Below are positions 35,989 to 47,099 of a stretch of DNA of 64,000 nt, in pieces. Position 1 is the first letter of the stretch. Each line of letters starts with the position of its first letter. Both the position numbers and the translations under genes were made by a program. Source of the DNA: Apiospora phragmitis (Eukaryota; Ascomycota; Sordariomycetes; Amphisphaeriales; Apiosporaceae). Under the pieces are notes generated by a model that worked only from the letters and a program-made list of their open reading frames with translations, did not search any database and had not been told where the DNA came from. The stretch is taken from the NCBI GenBank assembly GCA_038363925.1, contig JAQQWL010000006.1, positions 5,436,501 to 5,500,500 of the forward strand. Reading direction: 5' to 3'.

Positions 35989-37206
35989 GGAGAAGGAAAC
36001 GACATGAGAGGACAGACTTGATACCCATCATCCCCTTCCCCCGTCACGCCACCCAACCACCCAGAAAATCCCACGGATATACAATGCAAAAAGATGAGGA
36101 AATGCGGCTGGTGTGATAGATAATACGAAGGCAGTACATCTGACAAAACATGTAGTGGGAGGTTCCATATCTATTCTATGATTTAGCTACTATCGAAATA
36201 GCAAGCGTTATCTATACCTTCTTGCCTAGTTTGAGTCACTCCATTCTTCTGGAGTACCTCCAATCGTGGACTTGGCCTAGAGCAATCATTGACTGGTTCC
36301 GTTACACACTATAAGGTTACTATCATGTATGTGTGTATGATGACAATGGAAATGACTACCCTACCCAAAAGCACAGGCTTCTAAGATCTAGCAGTCATAG
36401 TGGATGGTTATCGTGAGTTGGTCCAGGTAGGTAGACCAAGTTGCGATATTTGAGAAGCTTTCCTTGCCCTGAGTTAATACCGACGCGCCCTCAGGGGAGA
36501 AGCGGCTAACACCAGCAAGTAGCTCCCGCCAAGCCGCTCATTTGCTTCCTTACAACAAAATGGCAGAAAGATAAATGAACATAAGGACTGGATTATACGA
36601 GATATTAACATCGATTTTACGGTTGTGGTAAAATGTTTTATAGGAAGCAAAGGTCAGGAACTCAAGCCCAAACCCCCATGAGAACTCAAATTAAAATAGA
36701 AAAAATAGATAACCACTCCTAGCCATAGACACAGTTGTTGCCGCTGACTTTTTGTGGTAGTTGGTCAAGAAGTTGATACAGCACAGCGGGTGTTGGCACT
36801 ATGGAACAACCACGCTTCTTTTGTCAGCGTGGATGAGCAGGTGTGCATACCGTTTGACTGGCAAGATAACGGTCGCGGAAGAGCCTTATTTTCTCTCCTG
36901 TTGTGTATTGGAGAATGTATGCTGCAGCTATATTCTTCCGTCTTCGGGCCGGAGACGCCTTCGTGTTCTACGAGCCCCCGGGGTCCCACTTGCTGGGGCC
37001 ATCCTCGACATCTCTGGCGAGACGAATGTCGCCCTCTATTTCCTTACATCGAGTCCTAGCAGCTACTCGGGCCGACGTAAACCTTACCCATCGGTGTTGA
37101 AATCCATCCAAATTCGTCATCAAGGTGCATCAAGTCCCTGCTTCCAGATAATGTCGCCGTTTGGGTTGTTTTCGTTACGAGTGGCCCCCTCTCCCCCAAG
37201 GGTCTG
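35989..37206. other. 1.2-kb region between transporter and PKS-NRPS relic
   Basis: The first part is the transporter's 3' flank. Between about 36750 and 37200 the ORFs could be more of the same decayed megasynthase gene, but no domain is recognised there. Confidence 0.4.
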
Positions 37207-37570
37207 GCCAGACACGATCCCGCGTGGCGCGTCCTTAACCTGCTACCGCTTCGCCTGAGGTTTTCTACCAGAGAAAGCTTCACACAGGCCTTGGAGCAAG
37301 CTAAGGGGGCAGTATACGCCGCTCTTGCCCACGCCTCCGTGCCGATAGACGTGCTTCTCTCGGAGCTGGGGGTTAAGAACGACGGACTATACGCCTCTGT
37401 TCCAGGCAGTTTGGCGATTGCGAGATCGAGGGACAGGAGTATTCGATTGGCCGTGCAGGCTACGATGTGGCTTTGGATGTGATTGAAAATTCAGACGGCG
37501 AATGCACGGTGAACATGATGATCCCAAAGGATCTGTCTGACCGGGGACGATGCTACTTTCGCGTTTCTTG
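37207..37570 (+). pseudogene. relic of a PKS-NRPS condensation domain
   Basis: A broken plus-strand frame reads VLNLLPLRLRFSTRESFTQA, then YAALAHASVPIDVLLSELGV, and after a frame change GDCEIEGQEYSIGRAGYDVA followed by LDVIENSDGEC. These match, in order, the conserved run of the C domain in LovB-type PKS-NRPS hybrids (N-LLPLR, YAALxHxxxPxDVLLxEL, FGDCE, GRxxYDLxxDIIDNxDGDC). The fragment is about 120 residues long, has at least one frameshift, and neither the flanking KR/ACP nor an adenylation domain is next to it. It is a remnant, not a gene. Confidence 0.7.
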
Positions 37571-37815
37571 ATCGCCAGATGGGCTTCCAGCGTCCAGCGC
37601 TGCTGGATAGGTAGACAATCAGGCAGCAGTATTCTGTGGCACATGTCAACATGTTCTTACAATTACCATCTATGTATAAAATGCGAAATCAGTGAATCTT
37701 TATTAACAGTGATGTGTGATGAGACTAGGGCCTGTAAAAGAGTGTTTATGCATGGCTACTTTCCTTCTGTCAGTCCTAACCGGACCCCCTCAACAGTGAG
37801 TGCACCAAACTCGAC

Positions 37816-38384
37816 TCAGTAATACTTGTCTACGGGCTTGTCTGACACCTTGATGTCGGACAGCTCGGCAAACGAAGGCTGCATGTTCTTTCCGGCGGCA
37901 TCCACGTTGACAAGCTTACCGTTCCTCCAAGTAAACCTCAATCCATGTAAGGGTAACCTTGGTGGTCATAAGGTCAACGTACGGCTCGCATTCAATGTGG
38001 AGGGCCTTGAAGTCCTCGTCGGCCGACACGGCCAGAAGGGAAGCCACTTCCTTGAAGTAGTACTCGATCTCCATGTCGTGAGTGCTGCTGGTGTACGGGA
38101 GCTTCATGCTCTCTAGCAGGCCACGGGTGGCCGTCGTATTAAACGCCTGGGGACGGAGATGGTTTAGCGTTTTGGTGTCTGTGATAATAGCACGGTCTCT
38201 CTCCACGGAAGAAGCGGATGTGAACACACACCATTTGATACTTTAATATCCCGTACTTTTCGTGCACCTTGGCGCATTCGACTCCGTGGCGATGGGAGAG
38301 GAAGTCATGAAACTCTTGTTCGGAAATGCCCGGCTTACGGTGGTACGACCCCGAAACACGCAGAACGCGTTCTGGCTTGGCCAT
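37816..38384 (-). CDS. EthD-domain protein, one frameshift near the C-terminus
   Basis: Exon 1 is 38384-38232 and exon 2 is 38146-37816. The product is about 160 residues with the EthD-type ferredoxin-like pattern: RVSGSYHRKPGISEQEFHDF, then LSHRHGVECAKVHEKYGILK, and a C-terminal YVDLMTTKVTLTWIEVYLEE. The frame breaks near 37918; the tail GKLVNVDAAGKNMQPSFAEL lies in the adjacent frame and ends at 37816. EthD-domain proteins are frequent companions of fungal polyketide synthases, where some act as dehydratases or cyclases of the polyketide. It lies between relics of a PKS-NRPS and a carrier domain, which suggests a decayed cluster. Without the correction the protein would stop about 34 residues early. 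Confidence 0.8.
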
Positions 38385-38569
38385 GGCGAAGAAGGCTGGC
38401 TGAGAGGGCAGGCGAGTGCAAAAATGAGAAGCAGTTGCGTGTGGTACAGCTGCTATGTCAAAAGCTCCAAAAGCCAAATGATGCCTTGTGAGTGAATGGT
38501 GAAGGAATAGGAGGTGAGGGGAATAAGATAAATAAGAAAGAGAATGGAGACGGAAATATGGATTCAAGA

Positions 38570-39699
38570 ACCAACAGATTTCAACAACCAACATGCATTT
38601 GCGTTCGCCGTACATGTCCGTCGTGGGGTCAGTCTTGCGGACGAAATAGCGCACCATTTCCGCGCCTGGGTAAAAATGGTCTCCCGCCAGCCCGCGGTTC
38701 TTGAACACGCAGCCTTTATGGCGTTCCACGATCGCCAGCGCTCGCTCGTACATGTCCGGCCACGGTATGCGGGACAGCCAGCGCTCGATAGCATGAACGC
38801 AGGGGGCATGCATCCCGGTTCCGAGAGCGAACTCGAAGAACTCTCGACGATGATGCTTCAGCGCATCAAAGATGAGGCCCTGGTAGGTATGATTGGTATA
38901 CTCTGCGTACCTTTCGCCTTTGTCACGCCCCCTGCATTTTCCTCGTTAGCTTCCTGCGGCTCCTCCAAGGCACCCAGGATGATCTTGATCATCTCCACGT
39001 CCCCTCGAATCGTTGCCGCCTGGATCGGATGCTCGAAAATACTACCCATTGGTATTTCACAGTAAACCGAATCCATACTCCGAGTGTCCAGCGGCTGAGG
39101 AAACCGCACGCCCTCTGCCACGAGCTGCTTAATGTAGGCCGTCTTGCCCAGCCAGACCGTGGCCGTCTGGACGTCTGCCCGTAAAAACTCGTCGGTGGCC
39201 GGGACTTCGCGGTCCTCTAGCAACTCCCTGGCTTGCGCCGTCGCAAGGGGCATCAAGTCTTCGACTCAGCGCCTGACCGCGTCTTCGTCGGCCGCGCCGC
39301 CATCAAGCTCGCAGATGGTTTGGGCGGCACGCCGGAAGCGACCGAGGGTAGACCGCAGAGAGGTCTCTTGCATCGCGTGGGCGTTAAGATAGCGATAGAC
39401 ATAATTGGCCCAATCCTCCTTGAGGAAGTCAGTAGCAATCGCCACTCCGTCAAAGGCACTTCCCGACTTGAGCTCAATAGTGCCAGGATGGAGAATGCGC
39501 AGACGAATGATGGCTTCGTCCATGAAGCTCTTGAATTGCCCTGCAGGCCGGTGGTTAGCGAATCGCTACGGGCAGACAACAGCGAGTGGGTGCTTACGAT
39601 TGACCAAGCGCAACCGCATCCCCGTTTGAAATTCCGGGATATGACAAAGTACTCGAATATGGGCTCCACGAGCTCTAGAGGTAGGTCGAATAAGTTCAT
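38570..39699 (-). pseudogene. truncated F-box-like/ankyrin-type protein gene
   Basis: It starts at 39699 with MNLFDLPLELVEPIFEYFVI, the N-terminus typical of fungal ankyrin proteins with an F-box-like head. After a frame slip and an intron (about 39593-39549) it continues FKSFMDEAIIRLRILHPGTI. A TGA at 39266-39268 interrupts an otherwise open frame (VEDLMPLATAQARELLED follows in the same frame); CGA-to-TGA is a C-to-T change. A further shift near 38890 leads to LIFDALKHHRREFFEFALGT and then ERALAIVERHKGC. Homology-like sequence ends near 38570, before any C-terminal ankyrin repeats, so the gene is truncated next to the EthD gene. Confidence 0.65.
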
Positions 39700-40006
39700 G
39701 TTTTGGAGGTGATTAAGTCGTTCTCTAATGCAAAGGAGAAGGATCTATAGAAATAGTAGAAAGAGGGAGAGGAATACCGTATTCGAGCTTCTCTAGTGAG
39801 CCAGGTAGTTATAACAAGATAAAGAAAAATTTGGAGATTAGGCAGCAGGGGAACTTCAGTGGGGACGGCAAGAAATCCATTCTCATGCGTTTTTAGCTGA
39901 GACAAGACGATGGACCTTGAGGTATGGGAGATAGATATACCACGTACCACGCCAAGACGCCGTATCAAATGAACTGTGAACCAACAACATCCCCCCACCA
40001 ATCAGG
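39700..40006. other. short intergenic region
   Basis: About 300 bp between the start of the ankyrin-type pseudogene and the stop of the downstream F-box gene; nothing recognised. Confidence 0.5.
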
Positions 40007-40996
40007 TTATCCTCTTAGTAAACCAAGTCTAACTAGAGCTTCTGCCATCCGCCTTTCCTCCGCCGCACGACCCAAGTCCCAGCGCTCCATCACGGCGCCG
40101 GGCGGATAGTCCGTGTCGATATACTGCTGCCGCGTGACGCCCCAGCCGGGTGGTAACCTCTTCCTGGCGAAGTGCTGCCGCGCGACGATTACGCCCGGTG
40201 GTAACATGTTGCCGACGAAGCATTGCCACATCCAGTCGTCCGGCATCCGGCACGCCCCCAGCTGGTGGTACGTCGTGATCTCGAAGCCGGGGCCCTCGCG
40301 GTCGCAGCGCAGCGCGAACGTGTAGTCGGTCAGGCACGTAGCGCAGTGCCCGGCGGTGCGGAACGGCGCCAGCGGCCAATCCGGCTCCCGGAGCATCCGG
40401 AGCTCGGGCAAGCGCCATGGATCCTCCAAAAACACGAGATGTCGGCACAGGCGCAAGCCCTGTTGCGCATCCAGGCCGGCCCAAAGCTGGCGCTTGATGT
40501 GGCCTGGAGACCCCCCCGCGGACGCGGGGAAGTCGGTACCGCGCCGACAGGAAGAGCTGGTCGTCCAGCACCGCCATTGTGGCATGGGCCTGCCAGAGGC
40601 CTGCCTTCCCCGGCTCCATAATGGACGTCCGTAGACCCCGGCCAGGCCCGTAGAAGTGCGCGTTCATGACGAGCTGGAAGTGGTGGAAGCCGAAGTACCA
40701 GACCCCGACGTTGTCGGAACGTCCCCGGCACGGCGGGGGCACGCCTCGGCGCTGTTGGGACGGCACTCGCCAGTCCTTGGAGTAGCGATGGAGATGGTCG
40801 CACTCCAGCAGTAGTAACAGCGCTCGCCGTGGTCCCTCTCGAGAAGCTGAAGCACGAGCTTCTGCTGGGAATGCCGCAGAGGACGCTTGGGCTCAAAGAA
40901 ATCAAGGGCGGCCTTGCAGGTTAAGCCCAGTGCGACGGCGGTTTCTGGCGGCAGATGGAGAGCAATTGCTTCCAAAATATCCAAGGGCAGATTCAT
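40007..40996 (-). CDS. F-box protein, two compensating frameshifts
   Basis: The start at 40996 gives MNLPLDILEAIALHLPPETA, then VALGLTCKAALDFF, an F-box that would bind Skp1 in an SCF ubiquitin ligase. It is followed by LVLQLLERDHGERCYYCWEC and LHRYSKDWR, a Cys-containing segment common after the F-box in fungal members, and by a Trp/Arg-rich C-terminus ending at 40007. The frame leaves the start frame near 40790 and returns near 40540; the start and stop frames agree, giving about 329 residues with two compensating indels. There are no introns. The substrate is unknown. Confidence 0.7.
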
Positions 40997-41495
40997 GAAT
41001 ATTGAATTTGTCTGCTGGGATACCTCTTTCCACGGCTGTCGAGGCCTCCGGGCAATCCCGCCTTTTGCGTTTCTGTAAAATCGTAGAGACATTAATGCGA
41101 TACAACTGCGTAAGCCTGCTGATAAAGATACAGGGACTCTGTGAAATTGTTTCAAACTTGGGATGTTCTACTACTTTCGAACCCAGCTTGAGAGGTTCAC
41201 TTCTATATGAGTTTCTGCCGACTGGGGGAGAAGGTAGGATAATCGGAGATAGGTTCAATTCCTATCAGCGCCCGTGGTCTTTTGTTTTGGTTCATCTTTA
41301 CAGGAGCTATAAACTAAGTATCCAGCCTCTAAGTTGTTATGCGTCCTGGGTCTTATGAAACCTAATCGTATTCGGATCGCCAGTTAGTCTACGCCACGGA
41401 TGCCCCCAGTCTTATGGTCATGTTCTTGAAGTCAGTAAAAGTATCTGCTGGCTAACGGCTAATGCTGCATTGGTTATTCGTATATATATACATGG
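40997..41495. other. 0.5-kb intergenic region
   Basis: Between the F-box gene start and the carrier-domain fragment. Short ORFs only. Confidence 0.45.
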
Positions 41496-41792
41496 TATCT
41501 CATTACGCTCATCCGGGCGGCGGCTGATGCGGAAGCGGCTGGGCAGATTGTCACGCAGGCGTTACTTGGCAAGTTGAGCAAGTCGCTATCGGTGCCGGCA
41601 GAGAGTCTCGATGTCGGCAAGCCGGCGTATATGCTTGGTGTTGACTCGCTCATTGCGGTCAAACTGCGGTACTGGTTCATCAGGCAGTTCGGAGTCGAGG
41701 TTCCTGTGTTTGTTATTTTGAAGAAGCAGTCGACCGTCGAGTTGTGCCGGCATGTGGCGGACCAGGTCATTGGGGCCAAATGGGCCAGGTAA
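41496..41792 (+). pseudogene. orphan acyl-carrier (phosphopantetheine) domain of a polyketide synthase
   Basis: The frame is open from 41496 to a stop after 41790 without a convincing start. It reads LSKSLSVPAESLDVGKPAYM, then LGVDSLIAVKLRYW, then a typical carrier C-terminus (VELCRHVADQV). GVDSL contains the Ser (codon 41646-41648) that takes the phosphopantetheine arm. This is the last domain of highly reducing PKSs. Nothing upstream within 2 kb belongs to a PKS on this strand, so it is a C-terminal leftover of a deleted gene. Confidence 0.75.
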
Positions 41793-42287
41793 TAATGCCT
41801 ATAATGATTTCGCCGTTACTACTAAGTACGCAAAGCCTAGCATCGGTGACATGTCACTTTTGAGAGAATTTTTACCTTTACTTCTCGGCCTTGCTAACCC
41901 CTTAATGCCTGGGATGGAGCGAGCGGAATTTGGGACAAGTGGAAAAAGGGGCGTGTCGAACCGGTCCCGATGTGAATGTCAGTTACGGCAGCGTTGCTGC
42001 GAGTTCGTGGTGGCATCCTGGAGCTCGAATCGCCGTTCCTCTCCTGTGACCGCCCTTTGATTTGGGTAGCTATGTCATACCGGGCACGGAGTCTCGTGTG
42101 CCTAGGTGCATAAGTGGCTTGACTGCGACGACCAATGATCTATAGGGCTGACTACGAGGCTGACTGTCTGTACACATCATCATACACAGTCCCCGCAGCC
42201 AAAATACCCCTCTTCTGCCCGATGCTTCAATGTGGCAAATCTTCTCACCAAGTTCTCTTTCCCATCCATTTTCTGACCACACCGGCC
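41793..42287. other. 0.5-kb intergenic region
   Basis: Upstream of the split NACHT gene; presumably its promoter. Nothing else is recognised. Confidence 0.45.
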
Positions 42288-44051
42288 ATGGAGTCCGTGG
42301 CCGCTCTTGGTGTGGCCGCAGTAGCGGTGCAGTTCTTCGGCGTGGCCGTGAAGGCGACTGCGCTATGTCGCCAGATCCACGACAATGCCGACTCGGCGAC
42401 CGATTACAACAGGGCTTTGGAGGCCTCTGTCCGCGAGCTGCGTGACGTGCGGGACCAGCTCACGCCTGCCGCTCCATCAGGCCAGCCCTCCTCCTCCCGT
42501 CGCCGCGTAGCGGAATGGGTCACGAAATGCCAGCAGGAGTCCAATGACCTCATCAAAATGTTGGAAGACATGCGCGACGCTGGAAAAACTCCGAATACGG
42601 CGAAGAACCTCTACCGTGCTATGAAGGGTGGCCGCAGAATTGAAGAGCTGGAGAAGTCTCTACTATCGAAAAAAGATGCACTGCAGAATGTACCTGCAGT
42701 ATGAGACCTGGTAAGTCATCAAAGGCTACCCATGTTGATTGATGTCTACTTGGCTTACCTACTAAAACCCAAATGAAGGCGCCTGTCCGAAAGCGAGAAG
42801 ACTAAACTCCAAGAGATCATGCATGCTCTGGCGCAGACCAATGCCGCCATTGGGGAGGCAGTCAAAGAGTCAACAGCCAGCATCAACCTCGCCACTGGGG
42901 AGGCAATCAAAGATTCAACGATGAACACCTCGAAGCGTCTGGACCAGACGGAATCGAAAGCGAGGACACAGTTTGCTCGAGCTGAGAGGTTCGCTTCAAG
43001 GCGGCACAAACAAGCAATGACTGTGTCCCAAAGCCACCACGAGGAGTTGAAAGCCAGGGAAGACGCTAACAAATTCCTCCAAACACTGTTCTTCCCTGAA
43101 ATACTGGAACGACAGAGTCGTATCAAAGAGGCTGCGCCCGGCACGCTAGAGTGGGTCTTTGAGACTGAAGATAACCATATTTCGGATCAGACGGATACTC
43201 TCGTCATTCATGGGAACCATGACCGGGCGGCGACCCATCGGCCCTGGGATGATCTGGCAGCATGGCTACACAATTACAATGCAGTGTGTACTGGGTCAAT
43301 GGAAAAGCAGGCTCAGGGAAAAGCACTCTGATGGCTCACATCGTCGATGACCCCCGCACAAGGAAGGCACTCGATGTTTGGTGCGGAGGCTGGGACCGAC
43401 TTGTAAAAAAGCACACTTGGACTGCTACAGAGCTTGCTCTACCAAATTGCGGAGAAAAGTCCAAATGAACCCAAGCTCTCATGAATCGATTGGCCATTGG
43501 AACGTCGATGATGCATACATAGACCGAGAGGTTGCTCAACGAGGCTTTTCACGAGGCAATCGACATCGCCACATGGAGTCGGTTTTGCATTTTCGTCGAT
43601 GGCCTGGAAGAATTCAATGGGAACTACACTGAGCTTATCAATCTCATATTTGAACTCCAAGGCCACGAGAGGGTCAAATTCCGTGTTTCGAGTCGCCCTG
43701 AGGTCCAGCTGAGCAAAAAGCTCTCCTCTTGCAAGACGGTACGTCTGCAAGATCTGAATCTATCTGATATTGCCCGATTCACCCAGCTGAAACTATCTGC
43801 TGCCGGAATCGGCCAAGATAGTCAATATACGCGGTTCCGATACATACATAATCGCATCGCCAAAAAAAGTAGAGGGCGTCTTTTTGTGGGCAGTTTTGGT
43901 GACACAATCGTTGGTACGAGGTATTGAGGCTGGCGATATGACTAGATTCATCTTCGGTCCCGAGGCTTGGAGAGAAAGTCAATGGAACTCTACAGACGTT
44001 TGGCTCAGGGCTGAAGGCTCTGACACGCCGTTCATACGCAAGCGTCAAATA
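42288..44051 (+). pseudogene. N-terminal half of a transposon-split NACHT (NLR-like) gene
   Basis: The start at 42288 gives a hydrophobic N-terminus (MESVAALGVAAVAVQFFGVA) and helical segments typical of fungal STAND proteins. A frame slip near 42690 and an intron (about 42712-42778) lead to LSESEKTKLQEIMHALAQ. The P-loop VYWVNGKAGSGKSTLMAHI follows a one-base shift near 43285. Further on come FCIFVDGLEEF (Walker B) and VKFRVSSRPEVQL (sensor), the order of a NACHT ATPase. Around 43400 the expected block is shortened and contains TAA where CAA (Gln) is expected. The last codons before the transposon, PFIRKRQI, continue in frame at 53527. The gene is inactivated. Confidence 0.8.
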
Positions 44052-45645
44052 AGCTAAAGCGCCCCCTCACGGGCCACCCCGTTACGGGCCACCGCGTTCT
44101 ACCCTACGAACGCGTCTTTTCACCGTGCATCCTAATTAGAAAACTTTTTAATTTAATTATTACTTTTTATTTTTTAAAGTTATTATTACTTTTATTTTTT
44201 TCGCCTATTTTTATTTTTTATAACGATATTTTCGTTTAATTTTAAAAGCGTACATAAGTTATTATATATAATATAAAGCTTAGAATAATTATTTACGAAT
44301 TCGTTTATAAATAATTAACCCCTCGATTATGTATTTAACGCCGTCTCGCCGGTATACTTATTAGAAATAAGTTTAATAAAAACTAATAGGTTTTATTATT
44401 ACTTTTAAAAAACGAATTAATATATTAAACTGTTAGTTAAGTTAAGTTAAGCTTCGCGTTAACGTTAATTAAGTTTAAGTTTATAGCATAGCGAATATTA
44501 AACGCTTCTAAGGCCTCTTATACTTTAAAATAATAATAATATACTCGTTTTTTAATTAAAAATAAATCCGTTAAGACCGTAAAATTAAAAATAATTAATT
44601 ATAGCCGAGTTAATAAAGTTATAATAGTAAGTATTAACGTTTTTTCAATAGATTTAATACTTTAAAGCTGGCTAATATCTCTTTTAAACGCTTTTATAAT
44701 ACTAACGAAATATATATCGGCTAAAGCGTTAGCGGTAATTATTAAGTAGTTATTAAAACTATTAGTTATCTAGTTTTTAAAAAAGATATCGAAAAAAGGA
44801 ATAAATTATTACCTTAAAGTGTATAAGCTATAATAGGGTACCCCTCCCGCCGCTAGTTATTTTTAAGGGGCCAACGTTTAAAATTAATAGTTTCTAAACT
44901 AAGACGGTTATTTTTAAAATAACTAGCGGTTTAAGGGGTCGCCTAAAAGGTGGACTAGTAATGTTATAGTTTTAAATTAAATTCAAAATATTTTTATTCT
45001 TTATATACGGTTTCGTTATATTAATAAATAAATTATATATAAACGATAGTTTTTTATAGTTTTATTTTTTAAATAAAATATAACTAATTTTTTATAGTTT
45101 TATTTTTTATATAAAATATAACTAATTTTTTATAAATTATATTATATTTATATAGTATAAGTTTTAAGTATAAAAGTTTTTAGCTTATTAAATAAAAGTT
45201 AAGGATTATTTTAAAAAAGTATTTAAATACGGTTTTTAAATTAAAACCTATAAAAATAAATATATTAAAAGTATACCGCTAAGTTAAGATTAATATATTA
45301 ATTCTTTTTATAATTAAAAACGTTTAAAAAACGACTAAGATTTATCCGCGGGATTATTAAAATACGTTATTTTAAAAGATATAAAGGTTATTTAAATATA
45401 TTTAAAACTATTAAAAGTAGTTAAAAAAGAAGTAATACTTAATTTCTTCGCCGAATTAATTTTAATACTTATTAAAACACTTTTTAATAACTAGGAATTA
45501 TAAAATAATAATAAAAAATTAATTATTATAAACTTTATTTTTAAAATACTTTTTTAACGGCTCTTTATTAAAAAAGTTAATAAGGCCTTAGATTAGAGCG
45601 CTAATAAAATCGCGTATTTTAAAGCTTAAGTCGATTATTTTTAAA

Positions 45646-46188
45646 TATAACGAACGCTATTAAAGGTTTAAAAAAAAACTTAATAAAACGTATTAAAAGG
45701 TCTATATTTAATAATATAAAAAAGTATTTAAATATATAATAAAAGTTTATTTTTATTAATATAATATATAATAATTATAAAAATAAAAAATAATTAAAAT
45801 ATATTAATTTAAAAATATTTATAATAAAATTATTAAAATAAAAAATATTTATAATTATATATTTAATCCTTTTTTATTAATCTTTTAAATCTCGCGGATC
45901 TTTAAGATCCTCGAGATCCGGATCTTTAGATCTCGCGAGATCCCGAGATCCTTCACGTAACCGTTATTTTTATATTTCGGCCACTTAAGCCTTTATTTAT
46001 TCTATAACTCGTTAAAGTAGCGCCACGCCGGGTAACAGTTAATTACGAAATATAAATAAATTAGTATTAATATAATTAATAGTTTTATTATAATTAATAA
46101 TATTATATCTTAAACGGGGTATAATATTTCTATACCGATACTCTTTTTATAAGTTTAGGCCGTATAATTAGGCTAGGTCGTAATATTA
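45646..46188 (-). repeat. Gypsy LTR (3' LTR in element orientation)
   Basis: Aligns with 52575-53191 over its length, including a palindrome-rich block built from repeated AGATCCTCGAGATCC-type motifs near 45890-45955. It starts TATAACGAACG, compatible with an original TG end changed by RIP. Confidence 0.8.
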
Positions 46189-46310
46189 TCCTCCCTTTTT
46201 TAATTACTTTATCCCTAAAGCGCCAGGTCTTATAAATACTTTTACTTCTCCTATTCGTCGGGTTTTTAATAAGTTCTTCTTCTTCCGCTTTATTATAATA
46301 TCTGCTCATT

Positions 46311-46913
46311 ATAACGTCTAGTCGTATTAAAAAACGTCGCGTCCCTCGCCCTCGTACTAAAAAAATAAAATAGTATAACGCTCTAGCTCTTACTTTATTT
46401 CGTAATTCTGTAGAAATACCGGACGGTTATTCTTACTACGTTCGTCGCAAGTTAGAGTACCGTGCTTCCTCGGATAATTCTTCTCGTTACCTTTCTTACG
46501 TTACGAACCATCAGTTTAGTTACGATATGCACTTCTCGGTGTCCGCCCTTCTTATTACCGCGGAGTAGAACGCCAAGTTCGAGGCGGAAATTAAAGCGCT
46601 AGAGGACGAGGTCCTTCGCCTTCGCAAGTAGAAAAATCTTTGGTTCGATAAGATAACCCGGGCCATTCGTCGCGGCATTTTAAGCGTGGAGAAGTTAGAG
46701 CGCGTCGAGCGTGAAGAGGCTAAGGAGGATACTCGTTGCAAGGCGGTTGCCGAGCCGCCCTAGGAGGCTATTCTTACGTTACCTTCCGACTTCGCGTTCG
46801 ATTGGGACGAGGTGTACCCGAACGTTCCGTTGGAGCCCTCGTTGTTGGCTAATTTTAGCTTTATTCCTCAAAGTGCTAGAGTTCCCGAGCAGCGTTCTCC
46901 AGGTACTTCCTAA
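46311..46913 (+). pseudogene. antisense accessory ORF of the Gypsy element (coiled-coil protein)
   Basis: On the plus strand, opposite to pol, one frame reads 200 codons to a TAA. The only interruptions are TAG codons, each at a place where CAG (Gln) fits, and the start is ATA where ATG is expected, all as RIP would produce. The frame encodes a basic Arg/Lys-rich start, then YLSYVTNHQFSYDMHFSVSA, a Glu/Lys heptad-like stretch (KFEAEIKALEDEVLRLRK) and an acidic, Pro-containing tail. This region is much less A/T-rich than the rest of the element. I recall similar ORFs as hypothetical proteins in many ascomycetes; the function is unknown. Confidence 0.65.
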
Positions 46914-47099
46914 GTTCCCAGGTGTTGTTTTTAAATGGGTACCCTTTCTACTGGACGAGGTATTGAAACCCTCGTCCCCTTTTTCGTTTATCGATAATTT
47001 TCTCGACTTCGTACTCGTGCTGATCTGTTTCGACTTCTAGCTGTGTATCGATCGGGGTTTCTTCGGCCGCTAGCTCGAGTAATGAAATATGAAATATAG

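Noticed and set aside
45890..45960. Clustered AGATCC/CTCGAGATC repeats looking like a regulatory array or CRISPR-like repeats
   Set aside because: The same block occurs in the other LTR, so it is part of the Gypsy LTR; there are no regular spacers.
46711..47040. 109-codon plus-strand ORF at the end of the Gypsy element
   Set aside because: It is an off-frame reading of the accessory ORF at 46311-46913, whose own frame is coherent once TAG is read as a mutated CAG.
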